A stretch of 29,168 bases of DNA from assembly GCF_020742175.1 (NCBI RefSeq), contig NZ_DYXM01000089.1:1-29168 (forward strand). The letters run 5' to 3'. The notes under the pieces were generated by a model. The model had not been told where the DNA came from. It worked only from the letters and a program-made list of their open reading frames with translations, and searched no databases. Each line of letters starts with the position of its first letter. Positions within the stretch are counted from its first letter, which is position 1. Of the stretch, positions 22,513 through 29,168 are shown piece by piece. This stretch comes from Dietzia timorensis (GTDB taxonomy: Bacteria; Actinomycetota; Actinomycetes; Mycobacteriales; Mycobacteriaceae). The position numbers and the translations under genes were made by a program.

Positions 22513-23354
22513 AGGTGGATTCCGCACTCGGTCTTGCCCGAGCCGGCCCAGCGGCCGGCGCGCGCGTCCTCGCCCGGGGCGACACGGCGCGTGCACGGCC
22601 CGCATCCGATCGACGGGAAACCGTCATAGTGCAGCGGGTTGATGAGTGCCTCGTTGAGCGCGGCCCAGCGCTCGATCTCCGGCAGCGTCCAGTTCGCGAA
22701 CGCGTTGACCTTGACCATCTTGTGCGAGCGGTCCCACTGCACGACCGGGGTGTCGGCGCGGCCGACCGAGTCGGAGCGGCGCATGCCGGTGACCCAGGCC
22801 TCGTAGCCGTCGAGCGCGGCGTTGAGCGGGGCTACCTTGCGCGCACCGCAGCATGCGGTCGTGTCGATTTCGTAGGGCTTGCCCGTGAAGTTCGCCTCGT
22901 GCTGCGCAACCGTTTCCTTGGCGCGCACGTCGATGACGTTGACTGTGCCCTTCGCGGCGAGCTGGTCGCGCACCTCGAGGGTCTCGGCGAAGTGGTAGCC
23001 GGTCTCTAGGAACAGCACGTCCACGCCGGGCTGGAAGCGTGCCGTGTACTCGGGTCCGACGGTGTTGGCCATCGAGCAGGCCACGGCGAGGCGGTTGCCG
23101 AAGGTCTCGGCGGCCCAGGCGAGGATCTCGTCGGTGCTCGCATCGGCGAACTCCTCGGCTGCTGCCTCGGCGATCTCCTTGAGCTCCGCCTCGCTGCGCA
23201 CGCGGCCGGGGCCGAGGTCCGCCGGGTCCGGGATCAGGCTCGGGTCCGGGTTCAGCCGCTCGTCGCGGGCGACGTAGTCGATGTCCGCGGGGTCGGCCTT
23301 CTCCTCGCTCACCGAGATGAGCGAACCGGCGAGACCCGGGATGTTGAGACTCAC
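22509..23354 (-). CDS. cysH: adenylylsulfate (APS) reductase, [4Fe-4S] type
   Basis: This 281-residue enzyme reduces adenylylsulfate to sulfite using thioredoxin. It has the PP-loop-like core (NRLAVACSMANTV) and LFLETGYHFAET. The four iron-sulfur cysteines of APS reductases are present as a CC pair in TTACCGARK and as CGPC near the end. The catalytic C-terminal cysteine lies in KTECGIHL. The [4Fe-4S] cysteines set it apart from cluster-free PAPS reductases. GTG 23354 overlaps the sirA stop (GTGA), fixing the start; the longer reading to 23633 lies inside sirA. It is the second gene of the sulfate-assimilation operon. Confidence 0.95.
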   Translation of the reverse strand: MSLNIPGLAGSLISVSEEKADPADIDYVARDERLNPDPSLIPDPADLGPGRVRSEAELKEIAEAAAEEFADASTDEILAWAAETFGNRLAVACSMANTVGPEYTARFQPGVDVLFLETGYHFAETLEVRDQLAAKGTVNVIDVRAKETVAQHEANFTGKPYEIDTTACCGARKVAPLNAALDGYEAWVTGMRRSDSVGRADTPVVQWDRSHKMVKVNAFANWTLPEIERWAALNEALINPLHYDGFPSIGCGPCTRRVAPGEDARAGRWAGSGKTECGIHL

Positions 23355-25042
23355 TTGAGCTTCTCCTCCTCCGCCCTGCGCGACCACTTCGCGAAGGTTT
23401 CGCCCTCGCTGCGGTCGTCCAGGAAGTTGCGGACAACCTTTTCGACGTAGTCGGTCAGATCGTCCGCCGGCACCTTGAAGCCGCGAACCGACTGGCCGAA
23501 CTCGCCCTCGGGAACGTTGTCCCCGGCCAGGCTGCCACCGAGGTGCACCTGGAAACCGGGGGTATCGCCCTCGATGAGCTGGCCCTTGAGGCCGATGTCC
23601 GCGGTTTGGATGCGGGCGCACGAGTTCGGGCAACCGTTGAGGTGCACCGAGATCGGCGGGTCGATGACCTCGCCCTCGAAACGCTTGTCGAGTTCGTCGA
23701 GCACGGTACGCGCCTTTTCCTTTGTCTCGACAAACGACAGCTTGCAGTATTCAATTCCCGTGCACGCCATGCCCACCCGCGTGAATGGGCCGGGGTACAC
23801 CGGTAGGCCAAGGTCCACGAGGCCCTCGACCAGCGCATCGACCTTGTCCTCGGCGACGTCGAGGATAATGATCTTCTGGTGGGGGGTGAACTTGATCCGC
23901 TTCGAACCGGCCTGCTCCGCGAGGTCGGCGACCTTGGCGAGAGTCTCGCCGGACACGCGACCGACCACTGCGGTCGCACCGACGTAGAACCGCCCGTCCT
24001 TCTGCTTGTGGACGCCCGAGTGGTCGCCACGCTGCCCCGAGTACTCCGGAGCAGGGCCGTCCGGCAGAGGCGAGTCGAGGTACTCGGTCTCGAGAATCTC
24101 GCGGAACTTCTCCGGTCCCCAGTCCTTCATGAGGAACTTGAGCCGCGCCTTGTTACGAAGGCGGCGGTAGCCGTAGTCGCGGAAGATCGATACGACGCCT
24201 TCGTAGACATCTGCAGCGCGCTCCGGCGGCACGAACACGCCGAGACGGACCGCGAAGTGCGCGACGGTGGAAAGGCCGCCGCCGACCCACAGGTCGAAGC
24301 CCGGGCCGAGCTCGGGGTGCTCCACGCCGACAAACGAGACGTCGTTGATCTCGTGGACCACATCGAGGCTTGGATGTCCCGTGGCCGCGGTCTTGAACTT
24401 GCGCGGAAGGTTGGAGTATTCGGGATTGCCGACGACCCGGTCGTGCATCTCCTGCAGGTACGGGGTCGGATCGATGATCTCGTCCGCGGCGACGCCGGCG
24501 ACGGGGCTGTTGAGGTAACCGCGCGTGCAGTCGCCGCACGCCTCGGTCGTCTCGAAGCCGATGCTTTCGAGACGGCGCCAGATTTCGGGCACGTTCTTGA
24601 TATCGACCCAGTGGAGCTGCAGGTTCTGCCGGTTCGTAATGTCGGCTGTACCGCGCGCGAACTCAGTGGAGATGCCGGCGAGGACGCGGAGAGCCTCGGT
24701 GGAGATCTCCCGACCGTCCACGCGTACGCGCATCATGAAGTACTCGTCGGCGAGCTCGAGATCGCTGAGGTCGGAGGTCGCGCGGGCGCCCAGGCCCTGG
24801 CGGCGCTGGGTATAGAGCCCCATCCAGCGGAACCGGCCCATGAGATCCGATTCCTCGATCGAGGAGAACCCCTCCTTGGAGTACTTCTCGAGGATGCGGG
24901 AGCGCACGTTGAGTGCGTCGTCTTCCTGCTTGAACACCTCGTTGGCGTTGAGCGGCTCCTTGCCGTCGACCTTCCACTGCCCCTGTGGCTTGGGAGCGCG
25001 GGCGGGGCGCTTGCGCGACTGGGAGGTATCAGTGGCGGTCAT
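23351..25042 (-). CDS. sirA: ferredoxin-dependent sulfite reductase (siroheme, [4Fe-4S])
   Basis: A 563-residue enzyme of the SirA/NirA family that reduces sulfite to sulfide. The cluster and siroheme ligands are GMACTGIEYCKLS (C-x5-C) and NGCPNSCARIQ (C-x3-C). Siroheme-binding arginines and lysines are in TNRQNLQLHW and KFTPHQKI. A Tyr in MGLYTQRRQG and a Cys in EACGDCTRG correspond to the pair that is cross-linked near the active site of M. tuberculosis NirA, which suggests true sulfite rather than nitrite activity. It heads a four-gene operon whose last two products make its siroheme. ATG 25042 has AAAGGAG about 11 nt upstream, a rather long spacing. Transcription probably starts near 25154. 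Confidence 0.95.
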   Translation of the reverse strand: MTATDTSQSRKRPARAPKPQGQWKVDGKEPLNANEVFKQEDDALNVRSRILEKYSKEGFSSIEESDLMGRFRWMGLYTQRRQGLGARATSDLSDLELADEYFMMRVRVDGREISTEALRVLAGISTEFARGTADITNRQNLQLHWVDIKNVPEIWRRLESIGFETTEACGDCTRGYLNSPVAGVAADEIIDPTPYLQEMHDRVVGNPEYSNLPRKFKTAATGHPSLDVVHEINDVSFVGVEHPELGPGFDLWVGGGLSTVAHFAVRLGVFVPPERAADVYEGVVSIFRDYGYRRLRNKARLKFLMKDWGPEKFREILETEYLDSPLPDGPAPEYSGQRGDHSGVHKQKDGRFYVGATAVVGRVSGETLAKVADLAEQAGSKRIKFTPHQKIIILDVAEDKVDALVEGLVDLGLPVYPGPFTRVGMACTGIEYCKLSFVETKEKARTVLDELDKRFEGEVIDPPISVHLNGCPNSCARIQTADIGLKGQLIEGDTPGFQVHLGGSLAGDNVPEGEFGQSVRGFKVPADDLTDYVEKVVRNFLDDRSEGETFAKWSRRAEEEKLK

Positions 25043-25160
25043 GGTTGGCGAACTCCTTTTAGTTGCTCCCGGCCGCGGCGCGGGCAGGCGCCGGATGGAT
25101 GCGGCCTCGTGCAGTCACCGGCCGGAGCGCACTCTCGAACCGACCCGTGGGACGTCTAGT

Positions 25161-25189
25161 AGATTATCCATGATAGACAGACCTGTCTA
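25161..25189 (-). promoter_or_regulatory. sirA operon promoter with McbR-type operator
   Basis: On the minus strand, TAGACA (25189-25184, 5 of 6 to TTGACA), a 17-bp spacer and TAATCT (25166-25161) form a good promoter. The 16 bp at 25174-25189, TAGACAGACCTGTCTA, match exactly the TAGAC-N6-GTCTA operator of McbR, the TetR-type repressor of sulfur and methionine genes in Corynebacterium glutamicum. The operator covers the -35 box, so repressor binding would exclude polymerase. The leader is about 110 nt long. Confidence 0.8.
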
Positions 25190-25282
25190 CTTGGTCGATG
25201 GGGAGACGCCTTCGGGGGCGCGGCGACACCCCTACATGCACCCGGCGCACTCCGGTTCAATTGTCTACAGAACGCGCGTGAC

Positions 25283-25298
25283 GTCGGACCTTTCCGAC
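25283..25298. promoter_or_regulatory. inverted repeat abutting the DUF1707 gene promoter
   Basis: GTCGGA-CCTT-TCCGAC is a perfect 6-4-6 inverted repeat that ends directly at the -10 box of the next gene, the position of a typical operator. The binding protein is unknown. Confidence 0.45.
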
Positions 25299-25304
25299 TA
25301 CGGT
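25299..25304 (+). promoter_or_regulatory. -10 box, leaderless DUF1707 gene
   Basis: TACGGT fits TANNNT and is followed by exactly 7 nt and the ATG at 25312. Confidence 0.45.
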
Positions 25305-25311
25305 TGTGTGC

Positions 25312-25923
25312 ATGGCGAATGAAGGCCACGAGGCGAACGATCCCCCTGCGACAAACGATCCCTCTGCGAGGAACGGACCGGTCCCAGGCGATGGCGTGCG
25401 CATCGGCCATGAGGAGCGCCAGAACGCGGCCGACGATCTCGCCGAGCACTTCGCCGCCGGCCGCCTCGAACAGTCGGAGTTCGAAGACCGCACCGGAGCG
25501 GTATGGCAGGCAAAAACTCTGGGCGAGCTCCAGCCCCTGTTCTTCGATCTCCCCGGCGGTTCCCTCAATGGATTCCTGACGTCACAGGGCGCATCCGGCG
25601 CGGAGCGCTCTTCCCGGGCTCCGGCAACGGTGGATGACGAGAACACCGGTGAGGTCGCGCGGTCCGGCGACAACGAGGCTCGCACCGCGTGGAACAAAGC
25701 GATCACCATTCTCATGGGAATCTTCCCCATTCTCATGCTGCTCGCGTTCTTCGGACTGCGCGCCGTCGGGGTCGAGCAGGCCTGGCTCGTCTTCCTCCTG
25801 ATCCCGATCTTCTATGTCACGATCGGTGTACTCATGTCCGACGACGACGCTGACGACGATGACGACAATCGGGATGAAGGCGAGGGCGACGGCAGCGCGC
25901 ACGAGGGCCGCGCGGCGCAGTAG
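25312..25923 (+). CDS. DUF1707 domain membrane protein
   Basis: About 203 residues. After a low-complexity N-terminus comes a DUF1707 (SHOCT-like) domain: RIGHEERQNAADDLAEHF, then RLEQSEFEDRTGAVWQA and LGELQPLFFDLPG (about residues 30-85). Two transmembrane helices follow (TILMGIFPILMLLAFFGL, then WLVFLLIPIFYVTIGVL). The C-terminal tail is extremely acidic (DDDADDDDDNRDEGEGDG). DUF1707 proteins are common actinobacterial membrane proteins of unknown function, thought to be envelope sensors or regulators. The gene is monocistronic and divergent from sirA; it ends 34 bp from the convergent DUF1295 gene. GTG at 25306 is an in-frame alternative start, but the -10 spacing favours ATG 25312. Confidence 0.85.
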   Translation: MANEGHEANDPPATNDPSARNGPVPGDGVRIGHEERQNAADDLAEHFAAGRLEQSEFEDRTGAVWQAKTLGELQPLFFDLPGGSLNGFLTSQGASGAERSSRAPATVDDENTGEVARSGDNEARTAWNKAITILMGIFPILMLLAFFGLRAVGVEQAWLVFLLIPIFYVTIGVLMSDDDADDDDDNRDEGEGDGSAHEGRAAQ

Positions 25924-25957
25924 GGCCGCGCGAGACGGTAGGGCGCCGCGCGGGAGC

Positions 25958-26794
25958 TCAGCCCTCCCGCTTCGGCGGGCGCGGGATGAAAAAGGACACC
26001 CGCCGGGCGTAGGCATCCCAACCGGGCCGCTGCGACATGGTCTTTTCCAGCAAGCGCGCGCCCGAGCCCCACACGAGCAAGAAGGTCATGAGCATGGGGG
26101 CGACGAAGGTCCATGCCGCCGGCCCCGCGGCGGACGCGGCCAGCCAGATCCCCCACCACACGCAGGCGTCGCCGAAGTAATTCGGGTGCCGAGTCCACGA
26201 CCACAGCCCACGGTCCATGATGCGTCCGCGGTTCGGATCGTTCTTGAACGCCGCGAGCTGGGCGTCGCCGACGGCCTCGAATACGAAACCGAGAAGCCAG
26301 ATGCCCAACCCCGCGAGGGCGAGCACGGCGAAGGCACCGGCCGGGGCCTCGCTGACGACGAGCGCCTGGAGCGGCAGCGACACCACCCACTGGATCGCTC
26401 CCTGCAGGAAGAAAACCTTGCGCAGAATCACCGACGCGCGGGGGTTGCCCTGCGGGTCGTACCCTCCGCTGCGTTCGAGCATGTCCACGTACCGTGGGTC
26501 CTCGCCCTTTCCGGCGGTCTTGCGGCCAACGTGTACCGACAGCCGCGCGCCCCAGACGATCGCGGCGGCGGCGATCGCGAGGACATGCCAGTCGAGTCCT
26601 ACCTCACCCCCAAGACCGGCACCGCGCAGCGCGACCACCACGAGCGCGACGACGGCGAATCCCGCGCCCCAGGTGACGTCGACGATGTTGAATCTGCCGA
26701 TTCGGCGGCCCACGACGTACGTGCCCAGCTGGAGCAGCAGCAAAGCCACGAGACAGATCGCCGACGCCGTGGCGAATGTGGCGTACGACGTCAT
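25958..26794 (-). CDS. DUF1295 / isoprenylcysteine methyltransferase-like membrane protein
   Basis: A 278-residue membrane protein with about 6-7 hydrophobic helices. It carries the DUF1295 C-terminal signature RGLWSWTRHPNYFGDACVWW with the conserved RHPNY, and ends in a WDAYARRVSFFIPRPP segment. The fold is that of steroid 5-alpha reductases and isoprenylcysteine carboxyl methyltransferases, which bind NADPH or S-adenosylmethionine at that site. Its ATG overlaps the TGA of the upstream methyltransferase (ATGA). In M. tuberculosis the orthologous arrangement is Rv0447c (ufaA1) followed by Rv0446c (DUF1295), so a role in modifying methylated or unsaturated acyl chains is likely, but the reaction is not established. 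Confidence 0.9.
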   Translation of the reverse strand: MTSYATFATASAICLVALLLLQLGTYVVGRRIGRFNIVDVTWGAGFAVVALVVVALRGAGLGGEVGLDWHVLAIAAAAIVWGARLSVHVGRKTAGKGEDPRYVDMLERSGGYDPQGNPRASVILRKVFFLQGAIQWVVSLPLQALVVSEAPAGAFAVLALAGLGIWLLGFVFEAVGDAQLAAFKNDPNRGRIMDRGLWSWTRHPNYFGDACVWWGIWLAASAAGPAAWTFVAPMLMTFLLVWGSGARLLEKTMSQRPGWDAYARRVSFFIPRPPKREG

Positions 26795-28065
26795 AGGGCA
26801 AACGTCCCTTCCGGTCGGCGAAGGACGAATTGCTCCACGCCCATGCGCCCTTCGGCGAAGGAGCGCGTGCCTCCCGTGAGGTACAGATCCCAGACCCGCG
26901 CGGTCTCCTCGCCCCAGCCCTCGACTATTTGCTCGCGGTGCGCGAGGAACCGGCGGCGCCATTGCTCGGCGGTCCACGCGTAGTGTTCGCGCATCGCGCG
27001 CACCCCGATCAGTTCGAGCCCGGGGGCGGTGAGCAGATCGAGAGTGACGCCGGGCGGACGCATCGACATGTCCGGCGCGATAAACGACTCGATGAACGGG
27101 CCGCCGCCCGGGTGGCGGCCGGAGCGGGACATCTGTTGCACGAGCACCCGGCCTCCCGGGCGAACGCAGCGGTGGAGTACCCGCGCGTACTCGGGGTACC
27201 GGGAGTCCCCGACGTGCTCACCCATTTCCAGCGACACCACGGCGTCCCAGGAATCATCGCGCGCAGAGAGTTCGCGGTAGTCCTGTAGGCGGACGTCGAC
27301 GAGGTCGCCAACGCCCTCTGCGACGGCGCGATCGCGGGCGAAGCGTTGCTGCTCACGGGAGATCGTCACCGCCGTGACGCGCACGCCGCGGGTGGCTGCG
27401 GCGTGGATCGCCATTGCCCCCCAGCCGCAGCCGATATCGAGCAGCCGGTCGCCGGCCCCCAGCCGCAATTCCTCACAGACCAGCTCGAACTTCGCGTGCT
27501 GCGCGGTCGCCAGGGTGTCGTCCGGATTCGCGTCCGGATCGGGCTGGCCTGCGGGAAACCAGCCACACGAGTAGGCCATCGACGGGTCGAGGATCTGGGC
27601 GTAGAAGTCGGTGGGCAGATCGTAGTGGTGGCTGATCACGTCCCGGTCCCGCCGAAGCGAATGCAGCCGGCCACGAACGTTGGACTGCGTGGCCGGTCGC
27701 GGCGGGCGCGGGCCGACCGCGCCGAGGGTGACCGCGAGCCGCGCGAGGCGGGCCACCGCCTTCGGCCCCGGCCGCGCCCCGGCCAGCGCGCGTGAGCGGA
27801 TCACGGACCACAGGTGGTTCATGCCTTCGGCCAGGTCACCGGGCGCGTCGATCTCGCCGGCGACATAGGCCTGGGCGGCGCCCAATTCGCCCGGGGCCCA
27901 CAGTTGCCGGCGCAGGGCGTCCGGCGACGTGAGGCAGACACGGGGCGCGTCGGCCGGTCCGGCCACCGAGCCGTCCCAACATTCCAACCGCACCGGAAGG
28001 TCGCCGCCGATCAGCGGTCCGATCGCACGGGCGATCGCCCCGGCGACGGGCTCCCCCGCGCTCAC
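26791..28065 (-). CDS. second cyclopropane-fatty-acid synthase-type methyltransferase, diverged
   Basis: A 424-residue SAM-dependent methyltransferase of the CFA family. The SAM motif is LLDIGCGWGAMAIHAA and the preceding acyl-chain motif is SHHYDLPTDFYAQILDPSMAYS. It differs from its upstream neighbour at the active site: SLEMGEHVGD replaces SVEMIEAVG, and the WMHKYIFPGG segment becomes FIESFIAPDM. It also lacks the C-terminal YCEAGF motif (it reads WDLYLTGGTRSFAEG). It may act on a different position or chain, or need the neighbour as partner. GTG 28065 overlaps the TGA of the upstream gene (GTGA), so a longer reading to 28179 is rejected. Confidence 0.9.
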   Translation of the reverse strand: MSAGEPVAGAIARAIGPLIGGDLPVRLECWDGSVAGPADAPRVCLTSPDALRRQLWAPGELGAAQAYVAGEIDAPGDLAEGMNHLWSVIRSRALAGARPGPKAVARLARLAVTLGAVGPRPPRPATQSNVRGRLHSLRRDRDVISHHYDLPTDFYAQILDPSMAYSCGWFPAGQPDPDANPDDTLATAQHAKFELVCEELRLGAGDRLLDIGCGWGAMAIHAAATRGVRVTAVTISREQQRFARDRAVAEGVGDLVDVRLQDYRELSARDDSWDAVVSLEMGEHVGDSRYPEYARVLHRCVRPGGRVLVQQMSRSGRHPGGGPFIESFIAPDMSMRPPGVTLDLLTAPGLELIGVRAMREHYAWTAEQWRRRFLAHREQIVEGWGEETARVWDLYLTGGTRSFAEGRMGVEQFVLRRPEGTFAL

Positions 28066-29168
28066 CGGTCCCGCTCCCGGTCCCGGTCCCGCTCCCGCTC
28101 CCGCTCCACGACGAGCTGCGCGACATCGAGGTACCCCGACCGGAATCCCGCTTCGCAATACTGCAGGTAGAAACGCCACATGCGGACGAATGTGTCGTCA
28201 AAGCCGAGATCACGAACCTCGCCGGCGCGGGCGGTGAAGCGGTCCTCCCACAGCCGCAGGGTTTCGGCGTAATGGAGGCCGAAGTGAGTCCGCGCGCCCA
28301 GCCGTAGCCGCGTCCGGTCCAGCGCGCCCTCGATCGCCTCGATCGACGGAATCCGCCCGCCGGGGAAAATGTATTTGTGCATCCACGTGTAATTGTTGCG
28401 CGTGGTGCGCACGCGCTCGTCGTCCATGAGAATGGCCTGCAGCGCGGCCTTTCCGCCGGGCGCGAGCACGCGGTCGATGGCCGCGAAGTACTCGCCCAGG
28501 TATTCCAGGCCCACGGCCTCGATCATCTCCACGCTGATCACCGCGTCGAACTCACCCTCGACATCGCGGTAGTCGCACAGTTGCACCGCGACGCTCTCTC
28601 CTAGACCAGCGTCGTCGGCCCGCCGCTGCGCGAGTTCGCGCTGCGCCTCGGACAGCGTGACCGACACGACCTGCGCCCCGCGACGCGCCGCGCGGAGGCA
28701 CAGCTCCCCCCAGCCGGTTCCGATCTCGAGCAGCCTGGTCCCCGCACGCACCCCCGCCGCATCGAGAAGCGCATCGATCTTGGCTTCCTGGGCGGGGGCG
28801 AGCTCGGCAAAGGTGGGTGTACCCGCCTCGTGTGACGTCGGACCGCCGTCCTCGGCGAGCCGGCCGCGGCGCCTGGGCACGGCGGGAAATAACGCCGACG
28901 AATAGGTCATCGTCTCGTCGAGGAACAGCGCGAAGAAGGCGTTGGACAGATCGTAATGGGAAGAGATGTTGCGCCGGGCGTTCGCCTTGTCACCGTCGGT
29001 CGCCCGCGGCGGGCGCGGGATGTAGAGTCCGCGCAATATCCGTAGTGGGCGAGGCACGAGGGTCGCCTGGCGATCGGCGAACTCGGCGAGCAGCGCGGGC
29101 ATATCCGGGGACGTCCACTCGCCGGCCATATACGACTCGCCGAGGCCGATGGATGCGTGGCGACCGAC
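28062..29168 (-). CDS. ufaA1: UfaA1-like fatty-acid methyltransferase (5' end outside the window)
   Basis: A CFA-family SAM methyltransferase, incomplete at its N-terminus: the frame stays open beyond the ATG at 29129 to the window edge and reads ASIGLGESYMAGEW, the conserved family segment, so the real start is off-window. Motifs are SSHYDLSNAFFALFLDETMTYS, LEIGTGWGELCLRAA, SVEMIEAVG, WMHKYIFPGG and the C-terminal YCEAGFRSGYLDV. These match M. tuberculosis UfaA1 (Rv0447c), which methylates oleoyl chains towards 10-methyl-stearic (tuberculostearic) acid. The protein ends in a run of seven (Glu/Asp)-Arg pairs encoded by a hexanucleotide repeat directly before the stop. It is the upstream member of a coupled trio. 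Confidence 0.92.
   Translation of the reverse strand, partial: VGRHASIGLGESYMAGEWTSPDMPALLAEFADRQATLVPRPLRILRGLYIPRPPRATDGDKANARRNISSHYDLSNAFFALFLDETMTYSSALFPAVPRRRGRLAEDGGPTSHEAGTPTFAELAPAQEAKIDALLDAAGVRAGTRLLEIGTGWGELCLRAARRGAQVVSVTLSEAQRELAQRRADDAGLGESVAVQLCDYRDVEGEFDAVISVEMIEAVGLEYLGEYFAAIDRVLAPGGKAALQAILMDDERVRTTRNNYTWMHKYIFPGGRIPSIEAIEGALDRTRLRLGARTHFGLHYAETLRLWEDRFTARAGEVRDLGFDDTFVRMWRFYLQYCEAGFRSGYLDVAQLVVERERERDRDRERDR
28066..28107. repeat. hexanucleotide tandem repeat, 7 copies
   Basis: Seven consecutive 6-bp units, three CGGTCC and four CGCTCC, span 42 bp. On the coding (minus) strand they read GGAGCG or GGACCG, encode (Glu/Asp)-Arg repeats and supply several GGGAG-like sequences just before the GTG of the next gene. 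Such arrays change copy number by slippage. Confidence 0.9.

Noticed and set aside
25043..25154. Cysteine-codon attenuator uORF or sulfur riboswitch in the sirA leader
   Set aside because: The ~110-nt leader has a possible 19-codon frame ending just before the ribosome-binding site, but it contains no cysteine codons, and I see no S-box-like core.

Overview
The window comes from a high-GC Gram-positive actinobacterium, most likely a member of the Mycobacteriales (Corynebacterium/Dietzia/Gordonia/Mycobacterium relatives). This rests on an Lsr2 nucleoid protein, a PtpB-type tyrosine phosphatase, a sirA(nirA)-cysH-chelatase operon like the mycobacterial one, a UfaA1-type fatty-acid methyltransferase next to a DUF1295 membrane protein, a WXG/EspC-like gene pair, many apparently leaderless genes, and a perfect match to the corynebacterial McbR sulfur operator. 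Genus-level placement is inference.

Layout. 1-940: the 5' end of a possible divergent gene, then a small crotonase ending at a strong terminator. 990-3409: lsr2 (-), an AT-rich divergent region, then a MarR regulator and an MFS exporter (+), with a MarR-type operator inside the marR promoter. 3500-4036: a thiol-dependent glutathione peroxidase. 4102-9615: one 1837-residue protein of unknown function, helical at both ends with a long beta-rich centre. 9744-11094: a WXG/EspC-like gene broken by a single-base frameshift, translationally coupled to a WxG-motif protein, probably a type VII secretion substrate pair. 11091-14854: divergent PtpB-like phosphatase (-) and phosphoenolpyruvate carboxylase (+). 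14855-15167: a non-coding stretch with a long inverted repeat and a 17-bp direct repeat. 15168-17606: secreted nucleoside-hydrolase-like protein (-) and an MDR oxidoreductase with a TTG start (+). 17683-19161: exported PAP2 phosphatase (-).

19377-21102 is a two-gene cassette of visibly lower GC. It encodes a HipA/HipT-like kinase core and, overlapping it, a protein that looks like the missing HipA N-terminal subdomain (HipS-like) joined to a HIRAN DNA-end-binding domain. It is the best candidate here for an undescribed toxin-antitoxin or defence module.

21137-25042 (-) is an assimilatory sulfate-reduction operon: ferredoxin-sulfite reductase, APS reductase, precorrin-2 dehydrogenase-like protein and sirohydrochlorin chelatase, all joined by 4-nt start/stop overlaps. 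The last two make siroheme, the cofactor of the first. An McbR-type operator overlaps the -35 box of its promoter. 25312-25923 (+) is a DUF1707 membrane protein. 25958-29168 (-) is a coupled trio (UfaA1-like methyltransferase, cut by the window edge; a second diverged CFA-type methyltransferase; DUF1295 membrane protein) that probably methylates membrane fatty acids.

A recurring signal is a TANNNT -10 box exactly 7 nt before an ATG or GTG, seen at seven starts, which points to widespread leaderless transcription. No tRNA, rRNA, CRISPR array, insertion sequence or complete prophage was seen.
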